A stretch of 64,000 bases of DNA, taken from assembly GCF_019429525.1 (NCBI RefSeq), contig NZ_JAHXZL010000006.1, positions 1 through 64,000 of the forward strand. Reading direction: 5' to 3'. The stretch comes from Sphingomonas folli. GTDB taxonomy: Bacteria; Pseudomonadota; Alphaproteobacteria; Sphingomonadales; Sphingomonadaceae. Positions 1 through 9,751 of the stretch are shown here, in pieces; position 1 is the first letter of the stretch; each line of letters opens with the position of its first letter. Both the position numbers and the translations under genes were made by a program. The notes beneath the pieces were generated by a model. That model was given only the letters and a program-made list of their open reading frames with translations, ran no database searches and was not told the DNA's origin.

Positions 1-53
1 AGCGCCGCGCCGGCCAGCGCCGCGCCGGCCAGCGCGCGCGCCGCCGCGATCAT
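1..53 (-). CDS. Partial CDS: N-terminus of an exported or membrane protein leaving the window
   Basis: An ATG at 53 on the minus strand opens a frame with no stop to the window edge. The 17 visible codons encode a short run rich in Ala, Leu and Gly with one early Arg, which resembles the start of a signal peptide or membrane anchor. A GGAGG lies on the same strand but about 16 nt before the ATG, further than ideal, so the start is uncertain. The gene would be divergent from uvrA, with about 190 bp between them. Too little is visible to name a product, and low-complexity GC-rich DNA could produce such a frame by chance. Confidence 0.35.
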   Translation of the reverse strand, partial: MIAAARALAGAALAGAA

Positions 54-219
54 CCCGCGTCGCCGCTCACCTCCGTCCGCTCGCCCGCGCCCCCGCCCGC
101 CCCGCCGCCCGCCCCGCCCCATCGCTTGCTCCCCTGCCGGCGCGTGCCCCGCCGCGCCTTGTCGCGCGCAGCCTAGCGTCCCACATCGCGCGGGCAAGCG
201 CCCCGCGCTGGACCTGCTC

Positions 220-234
220 GAACAAATCTGGAAC
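220..234 (+). promoter_or_regulatory. LexA box of alphaproteobacterial type upstream of uvrA
   Basis: GAAC, seven bases, GAAC is read at 220-234, which is GTTC-N7-GTTC on the other strand. This is the established LexA operator of alphaproteobacteria. It ends 10 nt before the uvrA start codon, so LexA bound here would block transcription or early elongation. uvrA is a classic SOS gene, so sequence and context agree. Confidence 0.85.
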
Positions 235-244
235 AGACACCCGC

Positions 245-3166
<2,922 letters not shown>

Positions 3167-3185
3167 GGTAGACAGTCAGAATAGC

Positions 3186-4103
3186 TTATGCTGTCTCGAA
3201 CTCTACCTTCTTCATTATCTCAGTAGCCAATGCGAGAGCCGCTACCATTTCACCCTTGCAAATATGAGAAGAGAGAGCGCTCACCCCCTCTTCGTCGTTC
3301 GCAAAGCCAATAAGGGTTTTAAACGGTTCGCCGCGGTGAATTGCGAGTTTCCGCCTGCACGCTGAGAGCGTTACATATAAGGGCGAATCAAGCGGAAACT
3401 CGCTATTCTCCTCAGGGATCCCGGAAGATTTCTCGTCGACTAAGCGTGCCGCCATGAAGAGCACAGCCATCGCACGCGCTATCTTGTCCGGCCTATTTTC
3501 CGGAACAGGAAAAGCCCGGAAGAAAAACTGAGTAGAGTAAAATAGAGCCTCGCGAAGAGTAGCAAGGAGACTTTCGCGCGTATCACTCTCCGCATAGATG
3601 GCGGAGAACGCGAGTGCGGCATCGCGGTCGGCCAAAGCGTCATACTCGGCCATGACGCTTGGACCAGCTATACTTTTGAGCTCCTTCACGTTCCCATGGA
3701 GTGAAAGGCCTTGCGAGGTGTGGCGGATCTCGTGAAACAGATAAGTGACGAACACTCTTTCCAGCAAGGCAGGTAACTCGGATACGTCCAAGACCTCACC
3801 CCGTTCGTCGAACTCTCGCCGCACAACCTCTACGACAGCACTAAGAATGCGGGATACTGGCTCTTCGTCAATCGCCAGAACGCCGCCGTTGAGCATAAAC
3901 GCGCCAGCAGATGCGGCGAGCGACTTGATCGTCACAGAACCGACGCTTGCGACTGCATCGTAGAATTTGCCATTTAACTCGGCAGCGTGCGCACCATCGC
4001 CGCAGGTGTAACTCGTGAGCTTGGCGCACGCTTTCGCTGCCCCATCCTCAAGGCGACCCAGTAGGTCAATCTGAACGTCCGGGAATGTCTCACTGACCGG
4101 CAT
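3186..4103 (-). CDS. Putative HExxH metallopeptidase-like protein of unknown role
   Basis: 305 residues, not recognised as a named family. Residues about 123-127 read HEIRH followed by TSQG, and about 25 residues later comes a segment EYDALADRDAA. An HExxHxxQ helix with a downstream acidic EYDA segment is the usual zinc site of gluzincin-type peptidases, so a metal-dependent peptidase is a reasonable guess from motif only. No signal peptide or clear membrane segment is seen, so a cytosolic location is likely. Codon use is markedly more AT-rich than uvrA, from which it is separated by 19 bp in convergent orientation. It is divergent from the ribbon-helix-helix-like gene at 4350. Both features suggest horizontal acquisition as a small cassette. 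Confidence 0.75.
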   Translation of the reverse strand: MPVSETFPDVQIDLLGRLEDGAAKACAKLTSYTCGDGAHAAELNGKFYDAVASVGSVTIKSLAASAGAFMLNGGVLAIDEEPVSRILSAVVEVVRREFDERGEVLDVSELPALLERVFVTYLFHEIRHTSQGLSLHGNVKELKSIAGPSVMAEYDALADRDAALAFSAIYAESDTRESLLATLREALFYSTQFFFRAFPVPENRPDKIARAMAVLFMAARLVDEKSSGIPEENSEFPLDSPLYVTLSACRRKLAIHRGEPFKTLIGFANDEEGVSALSSHICKGEMVAALALATEIMKKVEFETA

Positions 4104-4349
4104 AAAGCCCCCTGTTCAAATGTTTGTCCCCGGCCTCCCTCGGGATCCTTAGGTACCCGTTAAGCACTCCTGTCGCAACCGTGCCAAAGAAGTTCCAACC
4201 TTCGGTTTGCCGCTCCTCACGCTCCATTCGACGCAGAACGCCCGGCGATAACGTTGACACTGGACCCCAATAGGATGCCCATAGGTAAACAATCTCGTTG
4301 GGTTGGCGTTGATTGCGTCAGCTCGCGTTTTTGTATCTGGGAGAATCAC

Positions 4350-4748
4350 ATGTTTCACGCAGGCTCGGGGGGTACGGGCGTTGGGACATACGATCATGGG
4401 GACGATCGGTCCCCCGAGAAGCGCCAGTATACCGTCAAAGGCATAGAAGCCGAGACAGTCACGCTAATGCGATCGGCGGCAAATAAGGAAGGAATGAAAA
4501 TCGGCAGCTGGGTCTCCCTTCGTATGAGGGAAGCTGCAGAACGCGCGCTTGCAAATGGAGACGACTGCAGCTTAACAAAACAGGCGGATTTGAAGTTAGA
4601 CAATGCGGTCAGCCGTATGGCTGCGGTTCTCGAACGTTATGAACGTAACGTAGAGGCGCGACTTGTCGTCGTTGAACGCGAATTACATGAAATTACGAGC
4701 AGCCAACGCTCTATTTTGTCAGCACTTATACAACAGCGCTCTGAGTAG
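4350..4748 (+). CDS. Small ribbon-helix-helix-like DNA-binding protein with C-terminal coiled coil
   Basis: 132 residues from the ATG at 4350, chosen because GGGAG sits 6 nt upstream; the frame is open further upstream but without a good start. Residues about 25-65 fit a strand-helix-helix order: RQYTVKGI, then a helix through EAETVTLMRSAANKEG, then a helix through SWVSLRMREAAERAL, as in MetJ/Arc-type repressors. The C-terminal half is charged and heptad-like, probably a coiled coil. It could be a repressor, an antitoxin-like or a partition-accessory protein. It is divergent from the HEIRH protein gene and shares its AT-rich base use, so it may control that gene. Function is inferred only. 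Confidence 0.7.
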   Translation: MFHAGSGGTGVGTYDHGDDRSPEKRQYTVKGIEAETVTLMRSAANKEGMKIGSWVSLRMREAAERALANGDDCSLTKQADLKLDNAVSRMAAVLERYERNVEARLVVVERELHEITSSQRSILSALIQQRSE

Positions 4749-5021
4749 CATCTCGGGTGAGAGTGGCGGTTTTCGGGTGTCAGGATGACCGCCAACCCCG
4801 CGGCAGCAGCCCATCTTGCGTTTCGCTCCGGCTGAGGGGGCAATCGAGGCAAGACCGCCGCCTTTAACGTAGCGCGGTGCCGTCCGCCTGCCATCGTCCG
4901 CGCTGACCCGATCTGGCGAGCGGCGACGCTCCTCCGGTCAGCCGGCGCGCGCCCCCCTGTCCTACACCGTCCAACACCGCGCACCCTCGCCGCCTCCCCT
5001 AGCCGCAGCGAGCCGCGCCCC
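4749..5021. other. Intergenic region, return to high GC
   Basis: 273 bp without a supported gene. GC content rises abruptly near 4790, marking the right edge of the AT-rich cassette. No tRNA, direct repeat pair or integrase is visible that would explain its insertion. Confidence 0.5.
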
Positions 5022-6707
5022 ATGACCGTCATGTCACCGATGGAAGGCATCACCGCCCCCGCACGCCGGGCCGAGACGCCCCCCACCCCCGCCCCCGACC
5101 CGCTCGCCACCCCGTTCATCCCCTCGCGCCGCGCCGACGGCTGGTCCGCCGAGCGCCAGCGCGCCTTCCTCGAAGCCATCGCGGAGGGCCATGGCGTCGA
5201 ACGCGCCGCCGCGCGCGTCGGCCTCTCCGCCACCTCGGCCTTCGCCTTCCGCCGCTCGGCCAAGGGCAGCGCCTTCGCGCTCGGCTGGCGCGCCGCCACC
5301 CTGGTCGCGCGCGAGACCGTCGCCGAGACGCTGATGGCGCGCGCGATCGAGGGCCAGACCGACACCTATGTCCGCGCCGACGGCTCCACCGTCACGCGCC
5401 ACCGCCACGACAACCGGCTCGCGCTCGGGCTGCTCCACCGGCTCGACCGCCAGGTCGAGTCCGCGCCCGAGGCGGACGCGCAGGCGGCGCGGCTGGTCGC
5501 GCAGGAGTTCGACGCCTTCCTCGACCTCGTCGCGGCCGAGGGCGGCGCCGCGCGCGCCGCGGAGGTCGACGTCGCCGACCTCGACGCCGCGGCGCGCCAC
5601 GCGTGGAGCGCGGCGCAATGGGCGCGCGCCGAGGCGGCCGGGCTGGTGGTGCTCGCCCCGCCCGCGCCCGATCCGACATCGGCGGAGACGTCGCCCGAGG
5701 CTCAACATTCGCAACGTTCGGGCGTGTGGTGGGACGCGGGGGCGCGCGACTGGCGCACGCATTTCCCGCCGCCCTACGCTTTCTCCGGCGAGGAACAGGG
5801 CGTCCCCGGCGACCGCGCCTATGCGCGCGCGCTCACCCCGGCGGAGGCGCGCGTGATGGGGCCCGGGCCGGACCGGATCGGCGACGACGAGTGGGACTCG
5901 CTGGTCGAGGCGCGCGACGCCTGGTTCACCGCCGCGGCCGCGCGCGCCGACGTCCCCGCCCCGCCGACCGCGCGCAGCACCCATGCCGAGCAGGCCGCGG
6001 GCGCGTGGGACGCGCGCCGCGGCGGGAAGCCGCTCGGGCCGGCGAGCATCGAGCTGCTCCACCGGCTGCGGGTCGCCGCGCGTGCGCCGCGGTCGCCGCA
6101 GGAGGAGAGCGCCTGGGCGCTGTGGCAGGAGGCGGACACGTGGGACGACGAGGCCGACGACACCGCCGCCTTCATGATCGAGTGCACGGGTGAACCTTCG
6201 CCGCGGCGCGACGTTGCCGGGGACGATCCGGACACGATGGGAGACGATGAGATGAGCATCTTCGGCGCGATCAAGAAGGCGATCTTCGGCGACAAGGGCC
6301 CGCTCGGCGGCCAGTTCGGCGGGCACAAGGACGCCCCCGCGGGCGCCGCACCGTCCCCTGCCCCGGGCGCACCGCCCGCGACTCCGGCGACTCCCGCGAC
6401 ACCGGCGACGCCCGGTGCACCGGCCGCTCCCGCGGCGCCCGCCGCCCCGGTCGACGTCGAGCAGGTGCTCACCGGCATCCAGCAGCGCAAGGGCAACCCC
6501 GACCTCAACTGGCGCACCTCGATCGTCGACCTGATGAAGCTGCTCGACATCGACTCGAACCTGTCCAACCGCAAGGAGCTCGCCACCGAGCTCGGTTATA
6601 CCGGCCCGCTCGACGGCTCGGCCGAGATGAACATCTGGCTCCACCGCGCGGTGATGCGCGAGCTGGAGAAGAACGGCGGCACCGTGCCAGCGTCGCTGCG
6701 CGACTGA
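5022..6707 (+). CDS. Hypothetical protein with in-frame C-terminal DUF3597 domain
   Basis: Uninterrupted 561-codon frame. Residues about 40-130 (SAERQRAFLEAIAEG then VERAAARVGLS) look like a helix-turn-helix of the kind seen in terminase-small-subunit-like sphingomonad proteins. The middle is acidic and low in recognisable motifs. From residue 411 the sequence becomes a typical stand-alone DUF3597 protein: MSIFGAIKKAIFG, a long Pro/Ala/Thr linker, then a globular segment ending in ELEKNGGTVPASLRD. An ATG at 6252 with GGGAG 7 nt upstream could start DUF3597 independently, so this may be two genes without a separating stop, or a true fusion. A reading shifted by one frame would terminate at 6191-6193. 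A dispersed repeat (5701-5720) lies in the coding sequence. DUF3597 function is unknown. Confidence 0.75.
   Translation: MTVMSPMEGITAPARRAETPPTPAPDPLATPFIPSRRADGWSAERQRAFLEAIAEGHGVERAAARVGLSATSAFAFRRSAKGSAFALGWRAATLVARETVAETLMARAIEGQTDTYVRADGSTVTRHRHDNRLALGLLHRLDRQVESAPEADAQAARLVAQEFDAFLDLVAAEGGAARAAEVDVADLDAAARHAWSAAQWARAEAAGLVVLAPPAPDPTSAETSPEAQHSQRSGVWWDAGARDWRTHFPPPYAFSGEEQGVPGDRAYARALTPAEARVMGPGPDRIGDDEWDSLVEARDAWFTAAAARADVPAPPTARSTHAEQAAGAWDARRGGKPLGPASIELLHRLRVAARAPRSPQEESAWALWQEADTWDDEADDTAAFMIECTGEPSPRRDVAGDDPDTMGDDEMSIFGAIKKAIFGDKGPLGGQFGGHKDAPAGAAPSPAPGAPPATPATPATPATPGAPAAPAAPAAPVDVEQVLTGIQQRKGNPDLNWRTSIVDLMKLLDIDSNLSNRKELATELGYTGPLDGSAEMNIWLHRAVMRELEKNGGTVPASLRD
5701..5720 (+). 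repeat. Copy of a 20-nt dispersed repeat inside a coding region
   Basis: CTCAACATTCGCAACGTTCG at 5701-5720 differs by one base from the sequence at 27939-27958, which is intergenic. Here it is translated within the hypothetical DUF3597-fused frame. Confidence 0.6.
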
Positions 6708-6780
6708 GGGGCTGGCCCCATCCCGCTCGGCGGGACTGGTGGTGGAGTGGTTCTCCCCGCGGGCGCGGCGTTCGCGGGGC

Positions 6781-6831
6781 GCCCCCTCCACCAGCCTGCG
6801 GCGGGTCCCCCTTCCCGTGCCGGCGAGGATC
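6781..6831. repeat. Dispersed GC-rich palindromic repeat (family B), one copy
   Basis: The segment CCCCCTCCACCAGCCTGCGG followed by GGTCCCCCTTCCCG and GAGGATC is the reverse complement of units found at 30539, 51796 and 62706. It fills most of the gap between the DUF3597 gene and the convergent GST gene. Confidence 0.7.
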
Positions 6832-6834
6832 GCC

Positions 6835-7548
6835 CTACGCCGCGTCGAGCTCGGGATAGTGGCGGAAGATGCCCTCCTCGCCGAACGGCAGCCGCCGCGC
6901 GCCGGCGAGGTAGGTGCTCACCCCGGCGAGCGCGGCGACCGAGTCGTGCAGCGCCGCCAGCCCGGGGTAGCGCGGCGCCAGCGTCGCCATCCGCCGCGGG
7001 AAGGCGTAGCGCAGGCCCGCCATCACCTGGAACAGCGAGGTGTCGACGTAGCTCCAGCGACCGCCCGTGACCCACTCGCCGCTGGAGGCGCGAGTCGCCG
7101 CCTCGAAATGGTCGAGGAACTTGGGGAGCCGCTCGTCGCGGAACGGCGCCGCGGCGCGCGCCGCCTCGGGTCTCTGCTCCTCGTAATAGGCCATCGCTGC
7201 GACGGGGTGGTGGACGTTGTGCGCCTCGGCGACCAGGTCCGCGACGGTGAGCTGCAGCTGGTGGACCCAGTAGCGCTCGGCGATGCTGGAGGGCGCCAGC
7301 CCGTGACGGTCGCCGAGGTACAGCAGGATGTCCGCCACCTGCGCCACCGCGTGGCCGTCGAGCGCGAGATAGGGCGGCGCGAACGGCGCGCGCGGCTGGC
7401 GCGCCGTCATGTCCGCCAGCATCGCCTCCACGCCGTGGACGCGCGCGCTGTCCTCATAGTCGATCCCGCCCGCCTCCAGCGCGAGCCGGACGAACTCGCC
7501 GCGCCCCTGGATCGTCGGCCAATACCATAGCTTGTAGACGCCGCTCAC
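6835..7548 (-). CDS. Glutathione S-transferase family protein
   Basis: 237 residues. The N-terminal thioredoxin-like part begins SGVYKLWYWPTIQGRGEFVRLAL, the usual beta-alpha entry of GSTs with a Tyr near the catalytic position, and the proline-containing segment FAPPYLAL followed by VAQVADILLYLG matches the glutathione-binding region. The all-helical C-terminal domain covers about residues 90-230. It probably conjugates or reduces electrophiles with glutathione in the cytoplasm. The GTG start at 7548 was chosen because it overlaps the bolA stop (GTGA), indicating translational coupling with that gene, which encodes a glutathione/Fe-S-related protein. Confidence 0.88.
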   Translation of the reverse strand: MSGVYKLWYWPTIQGRGEFVRLALEAGGIDYEDSARVHGVEAMLADMTARQPRAPFAPPYLALDGHAVAQVADILLYLGDRHGLAPSSIAERYWVHQLQLTVADLVAEAHNVHHPVAAMAYYEEQRPEAARAAAPFRDERLPKFLDHFEAATRASSGEWVTGGRWSYVDTSLFQVMAGLRYAFPRRMATLAPRYPGLAALHDSVAALAGVSTYLAGARRLPFGEEGIFRHYPELDAA

Positions 7549-7835
7549 GCCGGCTCGCCCGGCGCGGTGGCGCGGATCGCCAGCGCGTGGACATGGTCGG
7601 CGAGCAGCGCGGCGAGCGCGCGGTTGACGAGGCGCTGCCGCTCGACCCGCGACCGGCCGGCGAAGGCGGGGCTCTCGACCAGCACGCGGAAATGGCTCTC
7701 GCCGCTGCCGTCGTCGCCGGCATGGCCGCGGTGGAGCGCGCTCTCGTTGATCACCTCGAGGTGCGACGGGGCGAGCGCGGCGGTGAGACGGGCGGTGATC
7801 TCGGCCGCGATCGGCCCGGTGGAAGCGTCGGTCAT
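7545..7835 (-). CDS. bolA: BolA family protein
   Basis: 96 residues if started at MTDASTGPIAAEI (a further in-frame ATG lies at 7844). The class II KH-like fold is recognisable: an N-terminal helix with ITARLTAALAPSHLEVINES, then HFRVLVESPAFAGRSRVERQRLVNRAL and the C-terminal LADHVHALAIRATAP, containing the conserved His residues of BolA. BolA partners with monothiol glutaredoxins in iron-sulfur handling and stress morphology. The stop overlaps the GST start by 4 bp. It is divergent from the J-domain gene at 7880 with a gap of about 45 bp, an arrangement common in alphaproteobacteria. Confidence 0.92.
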   Translation of the reverse strand: MTDASTGPIAAEITARLTAALAPSHLEVINESALHRGHAGDDGSGESHFRVLVESPAFAGRSRVERQRLVNRALAALLADHVHALAIRATAPGEPA

Positions 7836-7879
7836 CCACCCCATATACAGCGCTTTGTCGGGGAAGCGACGGCAGTCCA

Positions 7880-8479
7880 GTGAAGCTCAACAAGGATCGA
7901 CCACAGACGCGTTTCCACGGCCGCGTGGAGGGCGCGGCCCAGGAATGCGCGCATCCCGGCTGCGCCGAGGCGGGCGAGTTCCGCGCGCCGCCGCTGGAGG
8001 GCCCCGCCAACGCCGAGGGGCCGCCGCGCTTCCGCTGGTTCTGCCTCGACCATATCCGCGCGTTCAACGCGGGCTACAATTATTTCGACGGCATGACCGC
8101 GGAGGAGATCCACCACGCGCAGCGCCCGCTGGCGGGGTGGGAGCGCGAGACCCGCGCCTTCGCGCGCGCCGCCGCGGGCGACCAGGGCCCGCGCTGGGCC
8201 GACTTCACCGACCCGCTCGACGCGATCGGTGCGCGCTTCCGCCGCACCGCCGCGCCCGAGCGGGCGGACGGCAGGCCGCTGTCGGGCGAGGACCGGCGCA
8301 ACCTCGAGACGCTCGGGTTGGCGGCGGACGCCGATCGCGCCGCGCTGCGCCGCCGCTATTCCGAGCTGGTGCGCCGCTACCATCCCGACCGCAACGGCGG
8401 CGATCGCAGCCACGAGGCGATGCTGGCCAAGGTGATCGGCGCCTACCACCAGCTCCGCCAGGCGCCGGCCTTCGCCTGA
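7880..8479 (+). CDS. J-domain (DnaJ-like) protein
   Basis: 199 residues with a GTG start. The C-terminal 65 residues form a J domain: LETLGLAADADRAALRRRYSELVRRYHPDRNGG contains the HPD tripeptide required to stimulate DnaK ATPase. The N-terminal part contains a Cys/His-bearing segment (ECAHPGCAE) and WFCLDHIRAFNAGYNYF, typical of the short alphaproteobacterial J-domain proteins encoded beside bolA. There is no Gly/Phe region or zinc finger, so it is a type III co-chaperone. Likely cytosolic. It is divergent from bolA. Confidence 0.9.
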   Translation: MKLNKDRPQTRFHGRVEGAAQECAHPGCAEAGEFRAPPLEGPANAEGPPRFRWFCLDHIRAFNAGYNYFDGMTAEEIHHAQRPLAGWERETRAFARAAAGDQGPRWADFTDPLDAIGARFRRTAAPERADGRPLSGEDRRNLETLGLAADADRAALRRRYSELVRRYHPDRNGGDRSHEAMLAKVIGAYHQLRQAPAFA

Positions 8480-8527
8480 CGCTCGCCGGGACGGGTCAGC
8501 GCGGGGGCTGACGGCGCGGCGCGGGCG

Positions 8528-9097
8528 TCATATGACGTCGAGGACGAGCCCGAGTTCGCGCGCCTCGTTCGCCTCGATGTACCAATTGTCAGGGGCGCGG
8601 CGCTTCAGTTCGTCCAGGGTCACCCGGCTGCCGCGGACGAGGTCGGCGAACCCCTCCTCCTGGATTCGGATCGAGTCGGCGATCTCGTTGAGCTTGGCCT
8701 TCAGCACGGGCGGGATGGTGTTGAGCGGGCCGGAGAGCTGGAGCGTGCTGGTCATGCTGCGCTCGTGGATCATCAGCCGGGAGTTGCGCGTGAGGAAGCG
8801 GCACTCGACCGGGAAGGCGGACATGAAGGTGCTTCCGGCCGAATAGACAGCGACCTTGCCGAGGAACAGCGCCTCGCGGCCTGTATACTCGCGTAGCAGG
8901 CGGATCGAGTCGCCCATCGCGCGCGCCATCTCGGGGTCGCCGCCGAGCGTCGTGAGCGAGACGACGATCGGGCCGTCGGCCGGAGCCAGCGCGAGTTGCT
9001 CTTTGAACCGCGCGTACATGGAATCGTCCACGGTGCCGTGGAGCTGGATGTGCGGGTTGGCGAGGAGCGGGTAGCGGGCCGCGTTGCTGTCGGTCAT
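8528..9097 (-). CDS. ClpP-like serine protease (SDH/crotonase fold)
   Basis: 189 residues from the ATG at 9097; an upstream in-frame start at 9211 would add 38 residues that overlap the divergent gene and look non-conserved. The ClpP fold is visible: IQLHGTVDDSMYARFKEQL, GGDPEMARAMGDSIR, then the nucleophile elbow YSAGSTFMSA and the His motif RLMIHERS, which fit the Ser and His of the ClpP catalytic triad. The rest of the barrel (IRIQEEGFADLV, EANEARELGLVLDVI) is ClpP-like. It differs from housekeeping ClpP in length and in GSTFMSA instead of the usual AASMGA, so it may be a paralogue with its own substrates. It is divergent from the DUF433 gene. Confidence 0.82.
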   Translation of the reverse strand: MTDSNAARYPLLANPHIQLHGTVDDSMYARFKEQLALAPADGPIVVSLTTLGGDPEMARAMGDSIRLLREYTGREALFLGKVAVYSAGSTFMSAFPVECRFLTRNSRLMIHERSMTSTLQLSGPLNTIPPVLKAKLNEIADSIRIQEEGFADLVRGSRVTLDELKRRAPDNWYIEANEARELGLVLDVI

Positions 9098-9197
9098 GGC
9101 GGCGGTAAGCGACAGGGAGGAGGAGGGTTCCCTGTCGTGGGTCGATAAAGTCGATGCCCGCTTGACCGCTCTGTCGCGGCGCCCGATCTTGGCCGCC

Positions 9198-9431
9198 ATG
9201 GCCTCGCTCATTCATCCGCGCGTCAGCGTCGATCCGGCGGTCTGCGGCGGACGCCCCGTCATCGCGGGCACACGCGTGCGGGTCAGCGACGTGCTCGACA
9301 TGCTAGCGGGCGGGGCGAGCGTCGGTGAGATCGTCGCCGACTTCCCCTATGTCAGCGCCGAGGACGTCGCCGCCGCGCTCGCCTTCGCCGCGCGCGACAC
9401 GGACCACCCGGTCGTTACCGCGAAGGGATGA
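9198..9431 (+). CDS. DUF433 family antitoxin-like protein
   Basis: 77 residues from ATG at 9198. The sequence HPRVSVDPAVCGGRPVIAGTRVRVSDVLDML followed by EIVADFPYVSAEDVAAAL is the classic DUF433 domain, a winged-helix protein usually found as the antitoxin partner of PIN-like toxins. Its stop overlaps the following start by 4 bp (ATGA at 9428-9431). It probably binds and neutralises the DUF5615 protein and autoregulates the pair. A longer frame to 9084 exists but overlaps the divergent protease gene. Confidence 0.9.
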   Translation: MASLIHPRVSVDPAVCGGRPVIAGTRVRVSDVLDMLAGGASVGEIVADFPYVSAEDVAAALAFAARDTDHPVVTAKG

Positions 9432-9751
9432 TCTTCCTGGTCGACGCGCAGCTGCCGCCGCGGCTGTGCGACTTCCTCCGGGTGCGCGATCACATCGCTC
9501 ACCATGTCAGCGACCAGGGTCTTGCCGCCGCGCCCGACGCCGTCATCGCGAGGGAAGCCGAGCGGATCCAGGCGGTGCTCGTCACCAAGGACGAGGACTT
9601 CCGCTACCTTCGCCTGCCCGATCGCTTCGCCCTACTGTGGCTTCGCGTCGGAAATGCCAGCAACCGTGGCCTCGTGGCCTGGCTGACACCGCGTTGGCCG
9701 ATGATCGACCAGGCCCTTGCCGCCGGCGAGCGCCTGGTCGAGGTCCGCTGA
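9428..9751 (+). CDS. DUF5615 PIN-like toxin
   Basis: 107 residues. MIFLVDAQLPPRLCDFL starts with the Asp-containing strand of Mut7-C/DUF5615 PIN-like nucleases, and VLVTKDEDFRYL carries the second acidic pair (KDEDF). These acidic residues are expected to bind Mg2+ for RNA cleavage. It is co-translated with the DUF433 gene through a 4-bp overlap. Its stop codon (9749-9751) is immediately followed by the sdhA stop codon on the other strand, so there is no room for a separate terminator. Confidence 0.9.
   Translation: MIFLVDAQLPPRLCDFLRVRDHIAHHVSDQGLAAAPDAVIAREAERIQAVLVTKDEDFRYLRLPDRFALLWLRVGNASNRGLVAWLTPRWPMIDQALAAGERLVEVR

Noticed and set aside
4254..4259. TTGACA as a -35 element before the RHH-like gene
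   Set aside because: The hexamer is perfect, but no acceptable -10 is found at 16-18 nt.
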